DNA of 64,000 nt, taken from assembly GCF_905397285.1 (NCBI RefSeq), contig NZ_CAJPUX010000002.1, positions 62,001-126,000 of the forward strand, written 5' to 3'. Positions 16,679 to 25,976 of the stretch are shown one piece after another (the first letter of the stretch is position 1; each line of letters opens with the position of its first letter). Source of the DNA: Cupriavidus plantarum (GTDB taxonomy: Bacteria; Pseudomonadota; Gammaproteobacteria; Burkholderiales; Burkholderiaceae). The position numbers were made by a program, and so were the translations under genes. The notes under the pieces are model-generated. The model saw nothing but the letters and a program-made list of their open reading frames with translations. It did not search any database and was not told the DNA's origin.

Positions 16679-18601
16679 ATGGACATTTTTGGCCACTACG
16701 CCACGCGGTTCGAAGCACGCAAGGAAGAGGAATACACGATCCAGGAATATCTGGAGATCTGCAAGAAGGATCCCTCTGCCTATGCGACCGCTGCGGAACG
16801 CATGCTCGCCGCAATCGGACAACCCGAACTCGTGGACACACACCACGACCCGAGGTTGTCGCGACTGTTCTTCAACAAGGTCATCCGGGTATATCCCGCA
16901 TTCCGCGACTTCTATGGCATGGAGGACACGATCGAGCAGATCGTCTCGTTCTTCAAGCACGCGGCGCAGGGCCTGGAAGAACGGAAGCAGATCCTCTATC
17001 TCCTCGGGCCTCCCGGCGGCGGCAAATCGTCGCTGGCCGAAAAGCTCAAGGCGCTGATGGAGGAGGTACCCATCTACGCGCTCAAGGGCTCGCCCATCCA
17101 TGAATCGCCGCTCGGGTTGTTCTCGCCCGATGAAGACGGCAAGATTCTGGAGGAGGACTATGGCATTCCGGTGCGCTACCTGAATACCATTCCTTCGCCC
17201 TGGGCGGTCAAGCGCTTGCACGAGTTCAACGGCGACATCACGAAGTTCCGCGTGGTGAAGCTGCGTCCCTCGGTACTGGCGCAGATCGCGATCGCGAAAA
17301 CGGAGCCTGGCGATGAAAACAACCAGGATATCTCCTCGCTGGTCGGCAAGGTTGACATTCGTAAGCTGGAGGACTTCCCGCAGGACGATCCGGATGCCTA
17401 TTCCTATTCCGGCGGACTTTGCCTGGCCAACCGGGGCTTGCTCGAGTTCGTCGAAATGTTCAAGGCGCCCATCAAGGTCCTGCACCCGCTGCTGACTGCC
17501 ACGCAGGAAGGCAACTACAAGGGTACGGAAGGCTTTGGCGCGATTCCGTTCGACGGCGTCATCCTCGCGCACTCGAACGAAGCCGAATGGCAGAGCTTCA
17601 AGGCCGACAAGAACAACGAGGCTTTCCTCGACCGGATCTATATCGTGAAGGTGCCGTACTGCCTGCGCGTATCCGACGAGGTGAAGATCTACGACAAGCT
17701 GTTGCGCAGCAGTTCGCTATCTGCCGCGCCCAACGCGCCGAACACGCTGAAGATGATGGCGCAGTTCGCGGTGCTCACACGGATCAAGGAGCCCGAGAAC
17801 TCGAACATTTTCTCCAAGATGCGGGTCTATGACGGCGAGAGCCTGAAGGACGTGGATCCAAAAGCGAAGTCGTATCAGGAGTATCGCGACTACGCGGGCA
17901 TCGACGAGGGCATGAACGGCTTGTCGACGCGTTTCGCCTTCAAGGTACTCTCGAAGGTCTTCAACTTCGACAATACCGAAGTGGCGGCCAATCCGGTGCA
18001 CCTGCTCTATGTGCTCGAGCAACAGATCGAGCGCGAGCAGTTCCCGCCGGAACAGGAAGCCAAGCTGCTGTCGTATATCAAGGAGTACCTCACCACGCCG
18101 TTCGTGGAGTTCATCGGCAAGGAAATCCAGACCGCCTATCTGGAGTCCTATTCCGAATATGGACAGAACATCTTCGACCGATACGTGGTGTTTGCCGATC
18201 TCTGGATTCAGGACCAGGAATACCGCGATCCGAATACCGGCGAAATCCTTGACCGCAACGCGCTGAACGATGAGCTCGAGAAAGTGGAGAAGCCCGCGGG
18301 GATTTCCAATCCCAAGGACTTCCGCAACGAGATCGTCAACTTCGTGCTGCGCGCGCGGGCGAACAACGGCGGCAAGAACCCGGTCTGGACCAGCTACGAG
18401 AAGCTGCGGATGGTGATCGAGAAGCGGATGTTCTCCACGACGGAGGATCTGCTGCCCGTGATCTCGTTCAATGCCAAGTCGTCGCGGGAGGATCAGGACA
18501 AGCACGAGAACTTCGTCAACCGCATGGTTGAGAAGGGATATACGCCGAAGCAGGTGCGATTGCTGGTGGAGTGGTATCTGCGCGTCAGGAAATCGTCCTG
18601 A
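16679..18601 (+). CDS. prkA: PrkA family serine protein kinase (YeaG-type)
   Basis: The 640-residue protein is the usual size of PrkA/YeaG. The AAA-like N-terminal domain carries the Walker A motif GPPGGGKSS (110-118), followed by EVPIYALKGSPIHESPLGLF. The C-terminal PrkA kinase-like domain ends in MVEKGYTPKQVRLLVEWYLRVRKSS. In enterobacteria the yeaG-yeaH-ycgB set is induced by starvation and stationary phase, and PrkA is a stress-linked kinase or AAA protease. GGGAG precedes the ATG. It heads an operon with the YeaH/DUF444 and SpoVR genes. Confidence 0.96.
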   Translation: MDIFGHYATRFEARKEEEYTIQEYLEICKKDPSAYATAAERMLAAIGQPELVDTHHDPRLSRLFFNKVIRVYPAFRDFYGMEDTIEQIVSFFKHAAQGLEERKQILYLLGPPGGGKSSLAEKLKALMEEVPIYALKGSPIHESPLGLFSPDEDGKILEEDYGIPVRYLNTIPSPWAVKRLHEFNGDITKFRVVKLRPSVLAQIAIAKTEPGDENNQDISSLVGKVDIRKLEDFPQDDPDAYSYSGGLCLANRGLLEFVEMFKAPIKVLHPLLTATQEGNYKGTEGFGAIPFDGVILAHSNEAEWQSFKADKNNEAFLDRIYIVKVPYCLRVSDEVKIYDKLLRSSSLSAAPNAPNTLKMMAQFAVLTRIKEPENSNIFSKMRVYDGESLKDVDPKAKSYQEYRDYAGIDEGMNGLSTRFAFKVLSKVFNFDNTEVAANPVHLLYVLEQQIEREQFPPEQEAKLLSYIKEYLTTPFVEFIGKEIQTAYLESYSEYGQNIFDRYVVFADLWIQDQEYRDPNTGEILDRNALNDELEKVEKPAGISNPKDFRNEIVNFVLRARANNGGKNPVWTSYEKLRMVIEKRMFSTTEDLLPVISFNAKSSREDQDKHENFVNRMVEKGYTPKQVRLLVEWYLRVRKSS

Positions 18602-18641
18602 TCTCCTGACCCACTGCGATTGGGCTTGAATGCACTTCCAC

Positions 18642-18704
18642 GAGACCGTCCGGGAATGAAGCGAAGCAGTTCTGACAAGACCAGATGCTTTTCCGGACGG
18701 TCTC
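18642..18704. repeat. 12-bp inverted repeat between prkA and yeaH
   Basis: GAGACCGTCCGG (18642-18653) is perfectly complementary to CCGGACGGTCTC (18693-18704), with a 39-base loop. No T-run follows, so it is not a simple terminator. It sits in the 117-base gap inside an operon. It could be an RNA processing or stabilising hairpin that sets different levels of prkA and yeaH mRNA. Confidence 0.8.
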
Positions 18705-18718
18705 CATAAAGGCGGCTT

Positions 18719-19993
18719 ATGGCTACGGTCATCGACAGGCGCGAAAACGGCGGCAATAAAAGCGCCGTCAATCAACAACGCTTCATCAAGCGGTACCGGG
18801 AGCAGATTCGGCAAGCGGTGGCGAAGGCGGTGTCCGGCCGCAAGATCATGGACATCGAGCAGAGCGGTCAGGTCTCGATTCCGGTCAAGGACATTTCCGA
18901 ACCCATCTTCCATCACGGTCAGGGCGGCCGGCGGGAGTGGATCCATCCCGGCAACAAGAAGTTCGTCCGCGGCGACAGCTTCGATCGCCAGCAGCAGGGC
19001 AGCGGTGGCGGCGGTTCCCGTGCCAGCGACAGCGGCGAGGGCGAGGACGATTTCGTCTTCACGCTATCGCGCGAGGACTTCCTGAACTTTTTCTTCGAGG
19101 ACATGGCGCTGCCGGACCTGGCCAAGCGTCACCTCGCCAAGATTACCGACGTGCGCAAGGTGCGCGCGGGGTACTCCATCGATGGCACGCCGTCCAATCT
19201 GTCGATCCTGCGCACGATGCGCAGTTCGCTGGGGCGGCGAATCGCGCTGTCGAGTCCTTATCAGAAGCGGTTGCGCGACCTCGAGCTCGAATACGCCGAG
19301 GTGCTCGAAAACGGAGACCCGTACTCCGAGCATGCGCTGGCGCTGCAGGAGAAGATGAAGCATCTGCGCGCGCAGGTGGATCGTGTGCCCTTCATCGAGA
19401 AGCTGGACCTGCGCTACAACAACCGCGTGCTCAAGAAGCGTCCGCAGGCCCAGGCGGTGATGTTCTGTCTGATGGACGTCTCCGGCTCGATGGACGAGAG
19501 CCGCAAGGATCTGGCCAAGCGCTTCTTCATGCTGCTCTATCTGTTCCTCAAGCGGAACTACGAGCGCATCGATGTCGTATTCATCCGTCACCATACGGTG
19601 GCGAAGGAAGTCGACGAGGAAGACTTCTTCCATTCGCGCGAGTCCGGCGGCACGGTGGTGTCGAGCGCGCTCAAGCTGATGGTCGAGGTCATCCACGATC
19701 GCTATCCGCCGGGGCAGTGGAATATTTACTGCGCACAGGCATCGGACGGCGACAACTGGGCAGGCGATTCCGAGCTGTGCGGCCGCCTGCTGCGCGAGGC
19801 GATCCTGCCGCTGGTGCAGTACTACGCGTACGTGGAGGTCGCATCGGAGGAACCACAGAACCTCTGGGAGGAGTACATGACCGTGAAGGGCCAGTTCGAG
19901 CACTTCGCGATGCAACGGATTATCGGCGCCGACGAGATCTATCCGGTGCTGCACGATCTCTTCCAGAAGCGCGCGGCCTGGCCGGCGCGGTAG
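18719..19993 (+). CDS. yeaH: YeaH/YhbH family protein (DUF444, vWA-like)
   Basis: The 424-residue protein has the DUF444 layout: a basic N-terminus (FIKRYREQIRQAVAKAV), a Gly/Ser-rich linker around 100-115, and a C-terminal von Willebrand A-like domain. The MIDAS motif is LMDVSGSMDES, with Asp253. It always travels with prkA and spoVR and is a probable partner of the PrkA kinase in the stress response; its biochemical role is unknown. It starts 15 bases after the 12-bp inverted repeat and 39 bases before spoVR. Confidence 0.95.
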   Translation: MATVIDRRENGGNKSAVNQQRFIKRYREQIRQAVAKAVSGRKIMDIEQSGQVSIPVKDISEPIFHHGQGGRREWIHPGNKKFVRGDSFDRQQQGSGGGGSRASDSGEGEDDFVFTLSREDFLNFFFEDMALPDLAKRHLAKITDVRKVRAGYSIDGTPSNLSILRTMRSSLGRRIALSSPYQKRLRDLELEYAEVLENGDPYSEHALALQEKMKHLRAQVDRVPFIEKLDLRYNNRVLKKRPQAQAVMFCLMDVSGSMDESRKDLAKRFFMLLYLFLKRNYERIDVVFIRHHTVAKEVDEEDFFHSRESGGTVVSSALKLMVEVIHDRYPPGQWNIYCAQASDGDNWAGDSELCGRLLREAILPLVQYYAYVEVASEEPQNLWEEYMTVKGQFEHFAMQRIIGADEIYPVLHDLFQKRAAWPAR

Positions 19994-20032
19994 TCATCGC
20001 CGGCGTGGCCGGCGTCGTCATTGGGGAAGCAT

Positions 20033-21574
20033 ATGGCCTACCTCTCCACGGGTTCCGAATGGACCTTTGAACTGGTGCAACGCTACGACCGCGAGATTGC
20101 CCGCATTGCGGGCGAGTTCGGTCTGGACACGTATCCAAACCAGATCGAGATCATCACGGCCGAGCAGATGCTCGATGCGTATGCGTCGTCGGGGCTGCCC
20201 GTCGGCTACAACCACTGGTCGTATGGCAAGCACTTCCTCGCGTCGGAGCGCAGCTACCAGCGCGGGTACATGGGGCTGGCTTACGAGATCGTGATCAACT
20301 CGAACCCTTGCATCGCGTATCTCATGGAAGAGAACACGATGCCGATGCAGGCGCTGACGATCGCGCACGCCTGCTATGGGCACAACTCGTTCTTCAAGGG
20401 CAACTACCTGTTCCGCACGTGGACCAACGCGGACGCGATCATCGATTACCTGCTGTTCGCGAAGAACTATGTGGCGGAGTGCGAGCAACGCTATGGCGAG
20501 CAGGAAGTCGAGTTGTTGCTCGACTCGTGCCATGCGCTGCAGAACTACGGTGTGGATCGGTACAAGCGACCGAAGAAGCTGTCGATTACCGAGGAAGCCG
20601 CGCGGCAGGCCGAGCGCGAGAACTACCTCCAGATGCAGGTGAACGACCTGTGGCGCACGCTGCCGAAGCATCGGCATCCGCATCTGCGGCTCGAGGAGGA
20701 AGATAGCTTCGAACCGGAGGTCGCGTTTCCGCCGGAGCCGCAGGAGAACCTGCTGTACTTCATCGAGAAGAACGCGCCGAAGCTGCAGCCGTGGCAGCGG
20801 GAGATCGTGCGCATCGTGCGCAAGATCGCGCAGTACTTCTATCCGCAGCGGCAGACCAAGGTCATGAACGAGGGCTGGGCCACGTTCTGGCACTACACGA
20901 TCCTGCATCAGCTGTACGAAGAGAAGCTGGTCAACGACGCGTTCATGCTCGAGCTGCTGCAGGCGCATACCAACGTCATCTATCAGCCGCCGTATCACAG
21001 CCCTTATTACAGCGGGCTGAACCCGTACACGCTTGGCTTCCTGATCTTCCAGGACCTGCGCCGCATGTGCGAGAACCCGGACGACGAAGACCGCCGCTGG
21101 GCACCCGAGATCGCGGGCAGCAACTGGCGGGAGACGCTGGACTTCGCGATGCGCAATTTCAAGGACGAGAGCTTCATCCTCCAGTTCCTGTCGCCGCGCG
21201 TGATCCGCGAACTGAAGCTGTTCTCCGTCCTGGACGACGACCGCGAAGGCAAACTCCGCGTCACGGCCATCCACGACGACGAAGGCTACCGCGCGATTCG
21301 CCAGTTGCTGGCGAACCAGTATGACCTGTCGAACATGGAGCCCAACATTCAGGTGACGGGCGTGGACATCGGCGGCGACCGCTCGCTGACCCTGCGCCAC
21401 ATGCAAAACGACCGCCGCCCGCTGGCCACCAACTTCGACGAAGTCATTCGCCACGTCACCCGCCTGTGGGGCTTCACCGTCCGACTCGAGGTCGGCTACG
21501 AGGATGGCCGCAAGGAAATGAAATACGAGTGCAAGCCGGAACGGCGGCATGGGCAGCATAGGAAGGCGGCCTGA
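20033..21574 (+). CDS. SpoVR family protein
   Basis: The 513-residue protein is full length for SpoVR/YcgB. Family features are YNHWSYGKHF, YEIVINSNPCIAYLMEEN, AHACYGHNSFFKGN, MNEGWATFWHYTI and HSPYYSGLNPYTLG. Clustered His and Glu residues suggest a metal site. In B. subtilis SpoVR affects the spore cortex; in non-sporulating bacteria it belongs to the starvation operon with prkA and yeaH. ATG 20033 is preferred over TTG 20021 because GGGGAAG lies just before it. It is the last gene of the operon. Confidence 0.95.
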   Translation: MAYLSTGSEWTFELVQRYDREIARIAGEFGLDTYPNQIEIITAEQMLDAYASSGLPVGYNHWSYGKHFLASERSYQRGYMGLAYEIVINSNPCIAYLMEENTMPMQALTIAHACYGHNSFFKGNYLFRTWTNADAIIDYLLFAKNYVAECEQRYGEQEVELLLDSCHALQNYGVDRYKRPKKLSITEEAARQAERENYLQMQVNDLWRTLPKHRHPHLRLEEEDSFEPEVAFPPEPQENLLYFIEKNAPKLQPWQREIVRIVRKIAQYFYPQRQTKVMNEGWATFWHYTILHQLYEEKLVNDAFMLELLQAHTNVIYQPPYHSPYYSGLNPYTLGFLIFQDLRRMCENPDDEDRRWAPEIAGSNWRETLDFAMRNFKDESFILQFLSPRVIRELKLFSVLDDDREGKLRVTAIHDDEGYRAIRQLLANQYDLSNMEPNIQVTGVDIGGDRSLTLRHMQNDRRPLATNFDEVIRHVTRLWGFTVRLEVGYEDGRKEMKYECKPERRHGQHRKAA

Positions 21575-22078
21575 TGACTCGTATGACGCGGCCGGCGCTG
21601 CCTCCTGTGGCGGTGCCGGTCGCGATGCAATATCGTGACAATCCCACTTCAGTAGGCGGCGGCCGTATCGATAAGAAGCATCCGGCGTGACACCGGTTTT
21701 GAGCGATTTTCGCGAAATACGCCGCTTCGAAGAATAACGGCACGCGATGGCTTGTCTTGAGCCAGACGATTTTTCCGAATCGCCCGGAATGCCGCGCCAT
21801 CGCTAATCCTCCGCGCTGTCGAGCGTCTCCGCGCCAACACCTGCGCGACCGTCGGCCTATCGGGCCGATATGAATCCCCAAAACTCTTCAATCGTCGTGT
21901 AGCGAAAGTCGCGGCATTTTGACAAATGCCAAACACGAAGCCTTCGGCACTTTTCGACGAATTTCTCGTTTGTTATCGTTGCGCCGCAGTTGTTACGCCA
22001 ATTGGCACGCGTGCGCCGCAAGCTGACAAGCAAACGAATAGTGGCCCGCGTCGTTGAAAGAAGAAGAGGGGTGGGTCG
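21575..22078. promoter_or_regulatory. Spacer before the secretion locus, with operator-like palindrome
   Basis: No gene is seen in these 504 bases. A perfect inverted repeat, GGCATTT (21913-21919) and AAATGCC (21924-21930) around TGAC, contains TTGACA (21919-21924), a -35-like hexamer pointing at the secretion operon. I see no good -10 at 16-18 bases. A second palindrome, TCGGCC-N5-GGCCGA, lies near 21853-21869. Both are candidates for regulator binding upstream of the operon. Confidence 0.45.
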
Positions 22079-24208
22079 TTGTATCGAGTTCCGGTTGTTC
22101 GTGTCCGGCCGCACGCGCCAGCGGTCGGTCGTCGCGCGCGCGGCGCGGCGGTTGGATGTCTGTTGGGCGTCATCGCCGCGCATGGCTTCGCGGCGGGTGT
22201 CGTTGCGGATGGCAGTACGGCGACGACGGTCACCACGGCTGCCGGTGGGCATATCACGGTCAACGTCGCGGCGGCGGTGGGTGGCGTGTCCACTAACAAT
22301 TATCGGGAATTCAATGTCCCGCGCGCGGGTGTTGATCTCGACAACAGCACCGCGCGCGCCCGAACGATCCTGAATCAGGTCACCGGTACGAACCCTTCTT
22401 TGCTGGAAGGGCCGCTCAGCGTGCTCGGGCCGCGCGCCAACGTGGTGATCGCCAACCCGAACGGCATCAGCGTGGACGGCATGGTGGTGCGCAATGTCGG
22501 CAATCTCGCGCTGACCACGGGGCAGGTGTCGTTCAACGACTTCACGGCGAACGGCCAACTGCAACGCAATCTCGTACTGAGCACGAATCAGGGGGCGATC
22601 GACATCGGCGCGGGCGGGCTCTCCGGCACGCTGCTGAACCTCGAACTGGTCGCAAAGCGACTGCGCGTGGCGGGCAAGGTGGAGAACACCTTCGACTCCC
22701 CGAACTCCCGCATCCGTGCGGTATTGGGCGACAGCCACGCGGAAATCGACACCAGCGTATCGCCCAACGACAACCTGACGCCGTGGATCGCATACAGCGC
22801 TGGCAACGGCGCCGCAACGCCCGCCATGGCACTCGATATCACCGCGGCAGGCAGCCTGATCGGTGGACGCGTCGAGCTGATCGTGACCGATCAGGGCGCG
22901 GGCGTCAGGCACGCCGGCGCGGCGTTCGCCACAGCGGGCGATTTCGTCATCCAGGGCAACGGCAACCTCGAACTGGCCTCGGGCAAGATCCAGGCGGCGC
23001 GTGATGTGGTGCTGGTCGCCAACAACATCGCGTTGCACGATGCCGCCATCACGGCGTCTGGCGGAAGTATTCGTTTGCGGGCAGATGGTGCATGGACGCA
23101 ACAGGATGCGGATGTGCTGGCCGCCGCCGACGTAGAACTGCATGCCGCCTCGGCGAGCCTGACCTCCATCACCCGCCAATCGACCCTCGTGGCAAACGGA
23201 GGTGCCGTGCTGATCGAGGTGGACGGCGACCTGAAGAATCTGGGAGGCCTGATACAGGGACAGCGTCGGATCGCGGATGCAGAGGCATCGGCTGGCGCCG
23301 TAACCGTGCGCGCGGGCGCGTCGCTTCTCAACGAATCCACGCCACAGTATCTAGGCATCCTGTTCGGCGCCGGCGACGACGTTGTCGTGCGTGCGGGAGG
23401 CGATGTCGTCAATCGCCATGCGCGCATTCTGTCGAACGCCGCGCTGGACATTGCCGCCACGGGCGACCTGATCAACGAGATCGGCAAGCAGGCGGGTACC
23501 GGCGGCGATCCAGTCGTTGCCGCCACATCGGCGCGGCGCTGGCTGGTGTTGTCGAAGCGTCGCAGTACGTTCGATGTCGATTACGGCACCGTCGATCGCC
23601 CGGGGCAGAGCGCCTATCTCCTTTCCGAAACCGGTACGACATTGAGCGGCCGCAACGTCCTCAATATCGGCGGCGAGATCTATGCCAACGACGGTGCGAT
23701 CACGATCCGCGCCGCCGACACGTTCCGGACAGAAGGTGTGACCACGGGATCCGCGCACTTCACACGTACGTGCATGATCGTGTGCCGCACGTCGTCGTCC
23801 TCGGATACGTCCGTGGTGGGCGGCCTCCTCTCCGCGGCCGGCAATATCGACATCAACGCCGGCAGGGCTGCCATCAACGTGGGCGGCCGGGTGCTGGCGG
23901 TGGGCGACCTGAACGTCAACGCACCCGTCGCCTATGCCACGGGCGTGGCGGGCTATACCGCCATTGCGCGCGACCGCGGTTTCAAGGCGTTCTTTGGCGA
24001 TACGTGGGCCCGGCTCTACGCCATGGATATCGGCGGCAGCTGGATGGCGACCGGACGCACCCGCATCGGCGGCGACGCCGTCGTGACCGGCGGCAGCTTT
24101 GATGGCGATGTCAGCATCGCCGGTAACACGCTCGTCGTACGTCCGCGTCAGATCGAGCCGGTCTCGGTGGAAAGCCACCTTGGCATGACGTCATGGCTGT
24201 GGCGATGA
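22079..24208 (+). CDS. Short TpsA-type filamentous hemagglutinin-like exoprotein
   Basis: The 709-residue protein has a signal peptide (to about residue 38), then a TPS secretion domain (about 40-280) with the canonical NPNGI motif (126-130) and the following LALTTG. A beta-helical adhesin region continues to about 600. It has no DUF637, pre-toxin or toxin region, so it resembles a minimal TpsA adhesin or helper. Two nearby cysteines lie in TCMIVCRTSS. The TTG at 22079 is the only in-frame start after a stop at 22055, and AGGGG lies seven bases upstream. The gene overlaps tpsB by 16 bases, so the two are coupled. Confidence 0.85.
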   Translation: MYRVPVVRVRPHAPAVGRRARGAAVGCLLGVIAAHGFAAGVVADGSTATTVTTAAGGHITVNVAAAVGGVSTNNYREFNVPRAGVDLDNSTARARTILNQVTGTNPSLLEGPLSVLGPRANVVIANPNGISVDGMVVRNVGNLALTTGQVSFNDFTANGQLQRNLVLSTNQGAIDIGAGGLSGTLLNLELVAKRLRVAGKVENTFDSPNSRIRAVLGDSHAEIDTSVSPNDNLTPWIAYSAGNGAATPAMALDITAAGSLIGGRVELIVTDQGAGVRHAGAAFATAGDFVIQGNGNLELASGKIQAARDVVLVANNIALHDAAITASGGSIRLRADGAWTQQDADVLAAADVELHAASASLTSITRQSTLVANGGAVLIEVDGDLKNLGGLIQGQRRIADAEASAGAVTVRAGASLLNESTPQYLGILFGAGDDVVVRAGGDVVNRHARILSNAALDIAATGDLINEIGKQAGTGGDPVVAATSARRWLVLSKRRSTFDVDYGTVDRPGQSAYLLSETGTTLSGRNVLNIGGEIYANDGAITIRAADTFRTEGVTTGSAHFTRTCMIVCRTSSSSDTSVVGGLLSAAGNIDINAGRAAINVGGRVLAVGDLNVNAPVAYATGVAGYTAIARDRGFKAFFGDTWARLYAMDIGGSWMATGRTRIGGDAVVTGGSFDGDVSIAGNTLVVRPRQIEPVSVESHLGMTSWLWR

Positions 24209-25965
24209 GCGCGTGGGGGCTACATCTCTCACGTCTCGGGGTCGCCGTGGCGTGGTGGCTGACGGTCATCGCCGCACCGGCGATCGCGCAGGTTCCGGCA
24301 ACCGGGCCTCTGCCCCCGGAGGACCCCGCCCAGCGGCTGCTGCGCGAGCAGCGGCAACGCGAATTGCAGAGGGAGGCTACCCAGCCGCCGGCGCAGATCG
24401 ACAACCGCGTTGCCGTGGCCCCCGACACCCGTGTGGAAGATGTCGAGGAGACCGCGACCACATTCGAGATCCATCGCATCGAGGTGGAGGGCAACACCGT
24501 CCTTTCAGATGCCCAACTTTCCGCCATCACCCAGTCGTTCGTTGGCCATCGGCTGGGTGCGAACCGGATCAACCTGCTGCTGCGCCGCTTCACGGAAGCG
24601 TTCGTGGCGCAAGGGTATATCACCACGCGCGCGTACCTCGGCCCGCAGAACCTTGCCAGCGGCGTGTTGCGCGTCACCGTGGTGCCGGGACGCGTCGAGT
24701 CGTTCCAGCTGAACGGGCGAACCCTTCGTCCGGGGTCGCAATGGTGGTTCGATTCATCGGCAGGCGGGTGGCTGACCGACGCGGGCACCGTATGGCAGTT
24801 TCCCCCACCTGGCGACACGCTGCGGCTGGCCGACCTCGAGCAGGGCGTTGACCAGATCAATCGGCTGCGCCGCAATCGTGCCGAGATGCAGATCCTTCCC
24901 GGCCAGACGCCCGGGGGTTCGATCGTGGCCCTGACGAACGACCCGGGTGACCGCTTTCGCTTCAATGCCGGCGTCGACAACTATGGCAGCCGGGTGACGG
25001 GTATCTCCCGCACGCGGCTGGGGATCGATGCAGACAACGCGCTCGGGCTGCAGGAATCGTTCGGCGTCAGCTATGTCGGGACGGTCGACACCAACGCCGC
25101 CGTCGCGTCGGTCGCGGTTCCTTTCGGATACGACACGTTCAGCTATACGGCATCGGTATCCGAGTATCAGAACACCATCGGCGACACCGCGCTGCTCTAT
25201 GGCCGCAGCGTCGGCCATACGTTTGGCTGGAACCGCGTCATCGCGCGCAATCAGACGGGACGGCAGGCGCTGGACCTCACGCTGACATGGCGCAAGAGTG
25301 GGCGCGAGATCAACGACCTTCAGCTCGATCCCCAGCGATTGGCCGTGCTGCGCGCGGCGTGGAGCGGACTGTGGCGCTTCTCGGCGAGCGGGCAGCAGGG
25401 ATATGTCACGGCGGAAGCCGGATATTCGCGCGGACTGCCGGCATTTCACGCGACGCAGGACCCCCGCGACATCCATCGCGACGAAGCGCACGCGCAATTC
25501 AACAAGCTCGACGCCAGCACCACGATGCAGCTGCCGCTGGCCCTGGCCGATCGCGTGCAGCTGGCATGGCGCGCGCAACTCGTGGGGCAGTGGACCGATG
25601 TCGCGCTGTTTGGCTCCGAGCAGATCTACGCCGGTGGCATGAGCACGGTGCGCGGCTTTCGGGAAGGTGTGATTGCAGGCGACCGTGGCGCCTATCTGCG
25701 CAATGAAATCGCCTGGGCCAACGCGCCCCTCATCGCGGGCGTACGCGTCGAGCCGTACCTGTTTCTCGACGGGGGCGAGACCCAATACGTCGCGACGCGG
25801 CAATGGCAGGCGGTCGTCGGCACCGGTGCCGGCGTTCGCCTTTCGGCGCAATGGGCCGGACAGATCTTCACCAGCGAAATACTCGTGGGCGCGCCGCTTG
25901 CGCAGCCCGCCGCCCTTGGACCCAGGCACGGCGTTGTGCTGGCCACCCTGAACTGGATTTACTAG
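24193..25965 (+). CDS. TpsB outer-membrane transporter (ShlB/FhaC/CdiB family)
   Basis: The 590-residue protein has a signal peptide, a Pro/Gln-rich plug-linker region (35-95), and POTRA domains from FEIHRIEVEGNTVLSDAQL to about 250. The 16-strand beta-barrel follows and contains STVRGFREG, the conserved Omp85/TpsB substrate-regulating loop motif, and a C-terminal NWIY strand. It exports TpsA proteins across the outer membrane. Two candidate clients flank it: the short TpsA upstream and the large CdiA downstream. ATG 24205, which forms an ATGA overlap, is an alternative start. Confidence 0.95.
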   Translation: MAVAMSAWGLHLSRLGVAVAWWLTVIAAPAIAQVPATGPLPPEDPAQRLLREQRQRELQREATQPPAQIDNRVAVAPDTRVEDVEETATTFEIHRIEVEGNTVLSDAQLSAITQSFVGHRLGANRINLLLRRFTEAFVAQGYITTRAYLGPQNLASGVLRVTVVPGRVESFQLNGRTLRPGSQWWFDSSAGGWLTDAGTVWQFPPPGDTLRLADLEQGVDQINRLRRNRAEMQILPGQTPGGSIVALTNDPGDRFRFNAGVDNYGSRVTGISRTRLGIDADNALGLQESFGVSYVGTVDTNAAVASVAVPFGYDTFSYTASVSEYQNTIGDTALLYGRSVGHTFGWNRVIARNQTGRQALDLTLTWRKSGREINDLQLDPQRLAVLRAAWSGLWRFSASGQQGYVTAEAGYSRGLPAFHATQDPRDIHRDEAHAQFNKLDASTTMQLPLALADRVQLAWRAQLVGQWTDVALFGSEQIYAGGMSTVRGFREGVIAGDRGAYLRNEIAWANAPLIAGVRVEPYLFLDGGETQYVATRQWQAVVGTGAGVRLSAQWAGQIFTSEILVGAPLAQPAALGPRHGVVLATLNWIY

Positions 25966-25976
25966 GAGTGCATTCG

